Shown piece after piece: positions 49,000 through 64,000 of a stretch of DNA of 64,000 nt (position 1 is the stretch's first letter; each line of letters begins with the position of its first letter). The notes under the pieces are model-generated. The model saw only the letters and a list, made by a program, of their open reading frames with translations. It did no database searches and was not told the origin of the DNA. The translations under genes and the position numbers were made by a program. This DNA is from Anisakis pegreffii (Eukaryota; Nematoda; Chromadorea; Rhabditida; Anisakidae): NCBI GenBank assembly GCA_035041965.1, contig JAPYMA010000228.1, positions 20,512 to 84,511 on the forward strand, written 5' to 3'.

Positions 49000-50164
49000 T
49001 AGTGTTCGTTGGGGAACAGTTTTTCGGACGAGGGGGGGGAGGACACCGCGGAGAGAAAAGTGGATGAGGGGGGTTCTCCGTAAAAAAAAGTCGGGGACTC
49101 GGGAGCGGTCATTCCCCGACCTTTCAGCTCAATTTTTTAAAGATTTTTCTTTTTTTAAGGAGTTTTTGAAAATTTCGTTTCAGCTTTTTAAGCAGAATTT
49201 CCCCTTCCTATATGCACCTTTGGGAGTGAAATGAAATCTTTTATCAGTGATAATGCGCTCACGACTACAGCTTTAAATAACATGTTGCTAGCTCTGCAAC
49301 ACTTCCAACATTGTCTTGCTGTTTGTTTTGAAATGAGAGTATAAGGTGTCTGGCTCAAATTCTGTTCGATTAGAACGATCGGTTGTTTAAATTCTTGAAG
49401 TAACTGAATTTAGAATGCCCAATATGGAAGTTTTAGTTCAACTGTCATTTAAAAAAGAATCAAATATTACTCAGAGGAAATAAACGATGGCAAATGAAAT
49501 ATTTTAAGGATATAATCATAGAGATCGAGAAACTTGTTAAGAACGATGGTTTCTTAAGTTTCCAACCTGTCATTTATTTGAAAACTCATGATTTTGCACT
49601 CATATCAAGTCAGTTATTGGCCAACTGATTTTCAGTTATTTCGATATCAGAAATGCGAATCCATTATCCAAAAAATTATTATAATTACTAAATCCGTCTA
49701 CTTATCAAATAGTTCAAAAATTCTTACTTCGTTCTATACTGATGATGTTTCCAGTGATTATTGTTGAGGTATTGGATTCCAATTTATCGTGAGGTTTTTG
49801 AATGGTAACAGCATGTTATTTAAAACTAGTCGTGAGCGCATTATCACTGGTAAACGATTTCATTTCACTCCCAAAGGTGCACATCGGGAGGGAAAATTCT
49901 ATTTAAAAAGCTGAAACGGAATTTTCAAAAAACTCCTCAAAAAAAGAAAAATCTTTAAAAAATTGAAATTCTATCAAAAAATTGAGCTGAAAGACTCCCC
50001 GTCCTTCCCGTCGGGGAACACAGAGAGCGGTTATTCCCCGACGGGGTCCTCCTCAAGCGTGATTTTCTCCCCGACTTTTTTGCGAGGACCCCCCCCCCCT
50101 CTCGTCCACTTTTCTCCCCGAGGGGACCCCTTCCATCCGAAAAACTGCTTCTAGCTGAACACTA
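49000..50164. mobile_element. hAT-like foldback element with CGGGGA arrays, copy 2
   Basis: A 1165-bp element from TAGTGTTCG to the mirrored CTGAACACTA. Inverted arms of about 270-330 bp: outer GC-rich part (CAGTTTTTCGGA, then CGGGGA-type repeats and G runs) and inner AT-rich part (CAGCTCAATTTTTT, AAAGATTTTTCTTTTTTT, CACCTTTGGGAGTGAAATGA, GATAATGCGCTCACGAC). The arms pair almost throughout. The centre (about 49265-49800) contains GTCTTGCTGTTTGTTTTG also found in copy 3. No convincing 8-bp duplication is seen. Non-coding. Confidence 0.82.
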
Positions 50165-53710
<3,546 letters not shown>

Positions 53711-53834
53711 TAAATAAAAAAATAATAAAAAAATATATATATGCATGCATTTACTCACATGAAATGACTCATTTGAGCGCATGTTAGTGTTTGTTGTTGT
53801 GCTACGTGACTGATTGATGCATACACATAACATT

Positions 53835-54346
53835 AGTGTTCGTCGGGGAAGGACTGCCCGTCGGGAACCCTGGCGGGGAACGCGGGAAGCGCTCCCCCAC
53901 GCAATTTGCTCCCCAACTTTTTCGCGGGGACCCCTCCATCCAATTTTCTTCCCGCGGGGACCACTCCCGAGCGATCCGCTCCCCGACCTTTTCTCAAAGA
54001 GCCCCCCGTCCAGTTTCGCTCCCCGACGGGGAGCGCGAACCTTCGCGAACAATCAACTGAAAATGGTGAAAGACCGCTGCAACACTTTCATTATTGTCTT
54101 GTTGTTTGTTTTGAAATGTGAGTATAAGGTGCACTTGAAAGAAAACTACCTAAAAAAATCTTTAAAAAATTAAAATTTTGCCAAAAAATTTGAGTTGAAA
54201 CGCTCCCCGTTCTCCCCGTCGGGGAAAACGAGGATCGGTCATTCCCCGACGAGATCCCCCCGCGCGATTCGCTACCTAGCTTTTTGCGGGAACCACCCCC
54301 GTCCAATTTACTCCCCGCGGGGAGTAAATTGGACGGGGGTGGTTCC
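53835..54346. mobile_element. hAT-like foldback element, copy 3 (shortened)
   Basis: It begins TAGTGTTCGTCGGGGAA like copies 1 and 2 and carries CGGGGA/TCCCCG arrays to about 54050. It then has the same centre (GCAACACTTTCA, GTCTTG(T)TGTTTGTTTTGAAATG, AGTATAAGGTG) and the right-arm AAATCTTTAAAAAATT and TCCCCGTCGGGGAA blocks. The right tip with TAGTGTT is missing; it ends in a perfect palindrome (54289-54346). Non-coding; the frames over it follow the array. Confidence 0.78.
54289..54346. repeat. Perfect 58-bp palindrome
   Basis: Arms of 29 bp without a loop, centred on CCCCGCGGGG between 54317 and 54318. It sits at the end of foldback copy 3. Confidence 0.93.
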
Positions 54347-55378
54347 TGCAAAACTTTAATTTTATTCGAAAAATCATCAGCTAATATCAGAGAGCATAAA
54401 CAGAAATATGAGGATAGTTAGGTATTCAAGCATGGGAAAGGCTCGAGAATGAAATAAAAGATTGAAATAATTCACTTTTTTCACATATGAAAGTTTCATC
54501 GATGAAATGAAGCGTTTTCAATCTACACTTTTTCACCGTTTTCAAACCATCCGATGATTCGAGTAGAACATGCTTTACATACAAGTAATGAGCAATAATT
54601 AGCAAAAGCATTTTAATCACAATAAATTATGATCCGCCAAACCTATTTCCAAGTGCCTTCAGCTTCATGCATGGGATTTTTTTTCTCGTATTTCAGAATT
54701 CGGAGGAACAATCAAATAAGTACTGCAGAATCATAAGAACAATTACAGAATGATGAAAAAAGCAACTAAAAAACTAAGGCATATAGCTCGAACTAAACTT
54801 CTGTAGTTTCATGCTTATGATGATAATGAAACTTCAAATCAAGGATTAACTTTAAAAGAACTCTTAAAATGGTCATCAGTTGAAAATTAAAAGTGTCGAA
54901 ATGTTTGGTGGTTCGACATATATCTGCTATATGTGGTACATGTTTACATACTAAATTTGGAGTGAATGAAAGTTGTTCTGAAGATTTCATCACTGAATGG
55001 ATAATCAAAACGCCTCCAACACTGCCACATATCTAACGATAGCATTTTCCTCATTTTGTTAACACAATCACCAGTCGAACTTGCAAGACTGCCATTATCA
55101 TCATTTTTTGGCATCCACTATATTACTACTGCTCACCATTACTGTTGAAATTCCTAAACAAATACTCTCATATCAACAAACCTGTTTCATAAAGACTTTT
55201 GAAACAACTGCCAAGGATTTCACACCAAAAAGCACTTCAGTCATCAAAATATGAACAAAGAGAGTAATCATTAATGCTAATCAATGTTTACTGGAAGATG
55301 AAAGGAGATGGGAGGGAGACAACTTAAGTACAGCAAATAAAATGCTACTATTTTGAAATGGTTCGTGGTTGCGCATCT
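54347..55378. other. AT-rich intergenic, no supported gene
   Basis: Open frames at 54426-54620 and 54793-55008 (minus) lack recognisable domains. Confidence 0.45.
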
Positions 55379-55380
55379 AT

Positions 55381-56210
55381 TGGGTTGATGCATAAGTTCG
55401 TGCGCCTTATCTAATTTTTCTAAAACTTCGTTTTCAAACCGCATAGGCTAACCACTCAATCGACAATGTATTCTCCTTCGGTTTCCACTACTTCCTGCCA
55501 TCGTTTCAACAGATTGTTGATTCCACGACGATAGAAGTCCGCTGGCTTCGAAGCGAAGAAGTCGTCTAGCCACATTTTGAGGGCATGGTTGTTGTCGATG
55601 GCTACACCGCTGAGGCTTTCCGAAGGGAAGCGGAAGAAGTGGTTCAGATGGAGCGAGGTCTGTCGAATACGGTCGGTGAACCAAAATTTCCCATCTAAGC
55701 TCTTCGATCGTTTTTCTGATCAGTTTTGCGTGTTGGGGTGTGCGTTGTCATGCTGCAGGATGACCTTGTTCACGATATCGGGCCGTTTGTCCTGAATAGC
55801 CCGGTTGAGCCGGTTCAGTTGCTCGCTGTATAGTGCAGCATTGACTGCTTCGTCGTTCTGAAACAGTTTGATGCGAATTCTGACGGATGAGAACATTCAG
55901 ACGCCCCTCGTCGAGATCCAACATCTGACCTGAACGTCGCCCGCCCTCCACGTCGAAGTCGCCCTTCGCGAACCATGCAAACCATTTCTGCGCTGTTCTT
56001 ACCAGCGCTGCATCATCTCCGTATACGGCACAAATGTCACAGTTGCGAAGAGCAGATAACCCGCTATCGATTGGCGTATGACACTCCTCCGGAAAAGTGG
56101 ACTTTCGTCGGAATAATTCAATTTGAATAAAAGCGTACGAACCTATGCTCCAACCCAATAGAATAAAGCTGATCACCTGCTTCTCTGTGCCATTAACGGC
56201 TACAAACAAT
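55381..56210 (-). pseudogene. Defective mariner transposase (mariner copy A)
   Basis: Minus-strand remnant. The N-terminal part has the DNA-binding tail VYGDDAALVRTAQKWF and FAKGDFDVEGGRRSG. Then the first catalytic block (DEKW type) is missing through an internal deletion. Further pieces are the second-aspartate block (QHDNAHP), YSTDLAPSE with the third, and the C-terminal DFYRRGINNLLKRWQEVV, spread over several frames with frameshifts. The terminal inverted repeat is recognisable on the left (TGGGTTGATGCATAAGTTCG from 55381, after TA). Its partner is not found near 56210, so that end is lost. Inactive. Confidence 0.9.
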
Positions 56211-56295
56211 CTAGCCGTCAGCGCATACCATCGAAAAATCGCACAGAAGCGCTACTCTAGGATTATGCAAATTTTGAGTTAAGTGAAAATGAACA

Positions 56296-56382
56296 TCGAT
56301 ATTAATAATAGTAATACTGATAATAACGATAATAACATTAGTGATAATAATACCAATGATAATGATAATAATAATACTAATA

Positions 56383-56440
<58 letters not shown>

Positions 56441-56510
56441 TAATAATAATAACAATAATAATAGTACTAATAATAATGATAGTAATAATAAAGATAATGA
56501 TGCCAACAAT
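56296..56510. repeat. Degenerate (AAT)n microsatellite
   Basis: AAT repeats with GAT, AGT and AAC variants flanking a pure core at about 56385-56437; it causes poly-Asn, poly-Ile and poly-Leu frames. Confidence 0.95.
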
Positions 56511-57681
56511 AATAATAACTGCGTTAGAGATAGAAAAAACCGAAGTGGGAATGCAAATGAAACTGAAAAATGGGAGTGAAGAATCAAAATGACCATAAAC
56601 AAAATAATCACTTAATGAATTGGTTATTCGCAGGAATGATTTCAATGTCAGTGCAGTAAGGGTGTATTGTTTTATAGGGAGAGAATATGGTAAAGAGTAA
56701 CAGGAAAGGATTACTACAGTGGTGATATTTATAATTTTCTCGGTCAGCCAATAACTCTTGCCCACTGATCTGAAAGTATTGCTTAGAAGATATATATTGA
56801 GCAACATGAAAGGAATGCCAACCGAGTACTGTCGAAAGAGTTGCTAACAGGAATAGAATATCAATTGCAGAATTAGTAACAGTAAAGGCATTCTTAACAG
56901 AAGTGATAATGCTAACCGTTGAGGGAAGCAAGTTTAGAAGAATGAGCTCAAGTTTTATGCGAATACATAACCTTTTTGTGTCGTTGTATTTTCATTATTT
57001 ATTCTTCATCAGTCGCCTTCAATGTCTATTTCTTTCGTCATATTGTTGTTTGTTCTACAGCTAGACGCCTGCCTGTTTGCTCATCAAATTCTGTTTGTGT
57101 TCAGCAAATGAACAAACAAGCACGTATTTCTTTAAAGCTGCTTTTAATGTGCAGTCATCGTTGTGTATGTGAATTTAACGCCAGCACACAAAACTTTAGC
57201 CTGCAACTGAAGCAAGCAGGACAACTAGAGTAAGAGTGATAAATGCGACTAAGCGTAAGAATACAAAGCAAATTGTAGGATTTTGCATGTGCCGTTAGGA
57301 TTTTCATTCATTCATCAATGATGATAACATTGATATTTCAACTGAAAGGATGAATGTATTGAAATTTGGTTGATTGTTTAGCAAACTTTCTGTTTGCATT
57401 CGACGCCACATTTTTTGATTAAAAAAACAAAATAAAGGCCCAATTAAAACAAACGAGAATTTTCATGCAGTTACAGACGAAAATTTGCGAGTTCGAAATG
57501 TCGAACTTAAATGCATCTGTAAACAAACTGCAACATTTTCACTGATCACGCTAAATCAGGCACTCTAAACCAAAGCGTTATTGACCGCTAATGAGCAGAA
57601 ACGGCATGTAATCAGACGAATTTGGCGATCCTAATAGGTCCTAATGGGCAATTTTGGATTCCGTCTGATAATGCACACCAA

Positions 57682-57958
57682 TTAGCGCTCAGTACCAAAC
57701 AAAAAAAAATTGAATTGCTGGACCTTGTCTTTTCACTGATATTTTTGGCTGAACTTTCGTTTGGGAAATTTTCTTGACGAGCATAAATCCCTTGTTACCA
57801 CCTGCACAAAAAATCATATTTTTTGAACTATCTTGGTGTCCCTTCTTGCTTTAACGTCAATGTTTTTGGTAATCTGAACTCTCTAAAGAATAGTTACTAC
57901 ATTTTGCAAGTCACTTTAACGAACATAAGGGAACTTAGCGCTCAGTACCAAACAAAAA
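57682..57958. repeat. 24-bp direct repeats 253 bp apart
   Basis: TTAGCGCTCAGTACCAAAC followed by AAAAA occurs at 57682-57705 and 57935-57958, identical. The segment between is non-coding. Confidence 0.85.
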
Positions 57959-58370
57959 CCAGTTAAAAGTTTTCAATCTGTAAGTATACGAAAGTTTCGA
58001 TTTTTCTTAAAGATCCAGTTGATTATATGGGAGAATATATTTTGAAATAATTCGACCAATTGCAGAATTATTTCATAGATATTCAAGTAGTTGCTCTGCA
58101 AATTCATTGATAATTGAAGTTTGAACTCACAAAAAAGTCGACATCTTTTCGCTGCGTATCAATGTTATTTGCACAATAATCAGTGGAATTGTTCAGTAAT
58201 TGTTGGTGTTTGCAAGTGGATGATCGACCAACGTATTACTAGCGATCAATGAAATTTATATCATATCTCGATGAACAACTTATTCTGATGTTTAAGTTTT
58301 TTTGTCACAAAAAACCTGAAAGAAAGCTACAGAGAAATCGTAGCAGCATATAATTCATTGCTAGTATTCT

Positions 58371-58418
58371 CATTTTATTTGTTATCAATACTTTTCAGTA
58401 TTGATAACAAATAAAATG
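58371..58418. repeat. Perfect 22-bp-stem hairpin
   Basis: Arms 58371-58392 and 58397-58418 (CATTTTATTTGTTATCAATA and CT, with complement) with a 4-base loop TTTC, in otherwise plain AT-rich DNA. Confidence 0.92.
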
Positions 58419-59390
58419 AAGATGCACTCACCATATCCTTCCGAAATGCTTTCTATATATTATTCACTTTAGTGAGATTCAATTCAGTTTCATATTTTTC
58501 ATCCTGACCATTCTGATCACTGTCCCAGCACGTAATATAAAATCTTCAGTAATTGAGCCATCCTTCCTCCAAACGTGCCATTCTATCATGCCTATTTTTT
58601 AAAAGCATTTAATTGAAAAAACTAAAACTTATATAGATCATAACTCGTCTAGATCAATTTATATTGATTATCTTTATCAAATTGAACTGAATGAAAGCCG
58701 TGTTAGTCTTGCCATATTAGTAGCATTGCTAAAGCTACCCGCTATTCGATAATGAACGCAGTTATGAAAGATGTCACAAATGCACAAATTAATGAACCAA
58801 ACTTATCGTTCACGCATTGTTTCACTATCGCTGAAATATGCATTTCTAAGTGAAATTTCTTGTGGATTTATTGTGCAAATTAAATCTTCTGGAACATCGT
58901 AGTAGAAGTAGTGGATTTATTTCGCGCTGAATGTTACTGATGAGAATGCAATGATTTTTTTATTGATGCAAAATCCACATTACTGGCGACCTGACAAATT
59001 GCTTGGATAAAATTTCTTATTGCATTCAATAATTCAGTTGAGCAAGAAAATTCATTATAAAACGTTGATAAATTACCAGTATTAATCAGTATTCCAGAGT
59101 GGAATCTTCAAAGGAATTCCAAATTTAATGAGAACAAATTTGTAACGAACTGTTATAAAGCACGTAATGAGTGAAAGAACATTGTTATTATACTGTTGTC
59201 ATATAGTACTGTAGATATATTTGTCACGATTTTATTTATCTAATGAGCAACTGTAAGTTTGTTATCCAACACGTTTAACAATAGCAGCAAAGTAAATCAT
59301 CGGCTTTCATCAAAACCTATTCACGATGGTTGATATAGCCAAAAACTCTCCCAAGAAATGATATTCTCATTTTTCCGTTTTTTTGAAGCG

Positions 59391-59445
59391 ATATTATTAT
59401 TATTATTATTATTACTATTGTTATTAATATTATTATTATTATTAC

Positions 59446-59481
<36 letters not shown>

Positions 59482-59529
59482 TAATATTATTATCATTATT
59501 ATTATTATTATTATTACTATTATTATTAC

Positions 59530-59592
<63 letters not shown>

Positions 59593-59612
59593 CATTATTA
59601 TTACTATTATTG
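59391..59612. repeat. (ATT)n microsatellite
   Basis: About 220 bases of TTA/ATT repeats with occasional C substitutions. Confidence 0.96.
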
Positions 59613-62726
<3,114 letters not shown>

Positions 62727-62728
62727 TA

Positions 62729-63998
62729 GTAGAAAGTTCTCGGGCAGCTACGCTGGCAAACTGATATAATGAAACATTGCGTTTCATTGTAGAGTTTTTG
62801 TATCTAGTGTTATACGTCGTTTTGTAGCCCATTTTCTGCGCTATCCAAATATGCCCATACTTGGCCTTCATTCTTTTAATTTGGAGACTTTAGGAGTATT
62901 GAATCAGGGCTATGGATAAGGTGATAATTCGCGGAATTATGCTTTATGAATTCAAACTTGGTCGTTCGAGCAGGGAGGTGACGGCTAATATCAACAATGC
63001 ATTTGGGGAGGGAACCGCTTCCAAATCTACAGTTGGGGATTGGCTCAAGAAGTTTGCTGTCAGAGGAATAAATCTCGAAGTTGAATCGAGGTCAGGTCAC
63101 ACTTCAGACCTCAACAACAACGAATTGAAAAAGGTGGTGGAGTCAGACCCCGCTTATTCTCAGGCACAGGTGGCGGACCAACTTGGTGTCTACCAAAGAA
63201 CTATCTCAACCCACTTACGACAGATGAGGAAGGTCAAGAAGTTGGATCGCTAAGTTCCGCATGAACTGGACGAAGCGCAACAATTCAGACGTTTAGAAAT
63301 TTGTTTTTTATTGCTGCTCAGAAGCAACAGTGATTCATTCCTTGATCGAATTATCACTGTGGATGAAAAGTGGATTGAATATGATAATCGGCACAGGTCA
63401 GCTCAACGGCTGGACGTAGGTGAGCCACCAAAAATGATGCCAAAACTGATACTACACCCACGGAAAATCATGCTCATCGTTTTCTGGTGTACCACCGGTG
63501 TTGTGCACTTCGAATTCCTTGAACGTCGGCAAACCATTGACGCCCAATATTACTCTCACACTCTCGAGGTAGCAAGGGGTCAGTTGTTGAGAATAAGGCC
63601 AGCATTGATGAACAGAAGTGGTCCGATCCTTTTACAGGATAACGCCAGAGCACGCGTGGCACGAATAACATTGCAAAAAATTCACCAATTGGGTTTCGAG
63701 GTTCTGCCTCACCCGGCTTACTCGCCCAACCTTCGCCAACAGATCATCACCTTTTCAAAAATATGAAGCTCTTCCTGCGTGGGAAGAACTTCTCAAATGA
63801 GACCCTACTAAAAGCTGACGTCCGCCGATTTTTTTATTCCAGGGTCCCTGGTTTCTACGCTACGGGAATAAGAGCCCTGATTTCGCGTTGGGAACGTTGT
63901 GTGGAGGCGAACGGTTCTTATTTTGAACAAAAATGTTGATTTTGAACCGAGTTATGAAACTTTGAAATTTTGGGTCTAACTGCCCGGAAACTTTCTAC
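62729..63998 (+). mobile_element. Full-length mariner element with both ends (mariner copy B)
   Basis: A 1270-bp element flanked by TA at 62727-62728 and at 63999-64000, the last bases of the window. Imperfect inverted ends begin GTAGAAAGTTCTCGGGCAG at the left and GTAGAAAGTTTCCGGGCAG read inward from the right. It encodes a mariner transposase gene, now broken (see separate entry). The presence of both ends and TA duplicates marks a Tc1/mariner insertion. Confidence 0.92.
62912..63939 (+). pseudogene. Mariner transposase, disrupted
   Basis: DDD/E-type cut-and-paste transposase of mariner kind. Seen: N-terminal helix-turn-helix region (IIRGIMLYEFKLGRSSREV, TVGDWLKKFA), a second HTH (SQAQVADQLGVYQRTISTH), the first aspartate in ITVDEKWIEYDN, the second in LLQDNARAR, and PHPAYSPN at the third. 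Breaks: an in-frame TAA at 63253 just before VPHEL, where the family has Trp; Asp replaced by Asn at the third catalytic site; and a one-base deletion near 63735 that shifts the frame, after which TDHHLFKNMKLFLRGK and the C-terminal SRWERCVEANGSYFEQ read in another frame to a stop at 63939. The catalytic change alone would abolish activity. Confidence 0.93.
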
Positions 63999-64000
63999 TA

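Larger units (their letters stand above)
56511..59390. other. Intergenic with direct repeat and hairpin
   Basis: No gene supported. Contains a 24-bp direct repeat (57682, 57935) and a perfect hairpin (58371-58418), described separately. A plus-strand frame at 56976-57233 is unrecognised. Confidence 0.45.

Noticed and set aside
63251..63253. Stop-codon recoding in the mariner transposase
   Set aside because: A second lesion (one-base deletion) and a lost catalytic Asp show ordinary decay.

Overview
The window is an AT-rich, intron-rich animal sequence and almost certainly nematode. The strongest taxonomic marker is a complete-looking cuticlin-type ZP-domain gene (2247-6428), a family tied to the nematode cuticle. 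RTE-like LINEs and mariner elements fit the same picture. No prokaryotic signals, rRNA genes or CRISPR arrays are present.

Layout. A possible partial exon lies at the left edge (184-326). From 2.2 to 29.1 kb six recognisable genes all lie on the minus strand: a cuticlin, DDX18/HAS1 helicase (14595-19199, 11 exons), archease (20096-20563, single exon), MAF1 (23205-24940, 5 exons), MIX23/CCDC58 (27472-28339, 4 exons) and MICOS10/MIC10 (28781-29089, single exon). I rebuilt the exons by hand; phases close exactly at every internal junction. From 29.5 to 39 kb the window is dominated by mobile DNA: a decayed RTE-type LINE 5' part, a foldback element carrying tRNA-like Pol III promoter boxes in both arms, and a hAT-like GC-rich foldback element. 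At 39.5-40.7 kb there are plus-strand exons of an unknown small membrane protein. From 43.5 to 48.3 kb, minus strand, lies an alpha-carbonic-anhydrase-related gene that has lost one zinc histidine. The rest holds two more GC-rich foldback elements (49.0-50.2 and 53.8-54.35 kb), two defective mariners (55.4-56.2 and 62.7-64.0 kb), long TA and AAT microsatellites, and AT-rich sequence with no gene I can support.

Functional themes. DDX18 (ribosome biogenesis), archease (tRNA ligation) and MAF1 (repression of RNA polymerase III) follow one another on one strand and all concern translation machinery. MIX23 and MICOS10 are neighbouring mitochondrial genes. Whether either set is co-transcribed cannot be told from sequence alone.

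Most notable observations: (1) a family of hAT-like foldback elements whose ends read TAGTGTT or CAGTGTT followed by short GC-rich repeat arrays, one of them hosting a LINE with a clear target-site duplication; (2) frequent AAG intron acceptors (9 of 29 reconstructed introns) and GTT donors (12 of 29); (3) a foldback element with two convergent tRNA-like promoters; (4) an unexplained, well-behaved open reading stretch in MAF1 intron 1.
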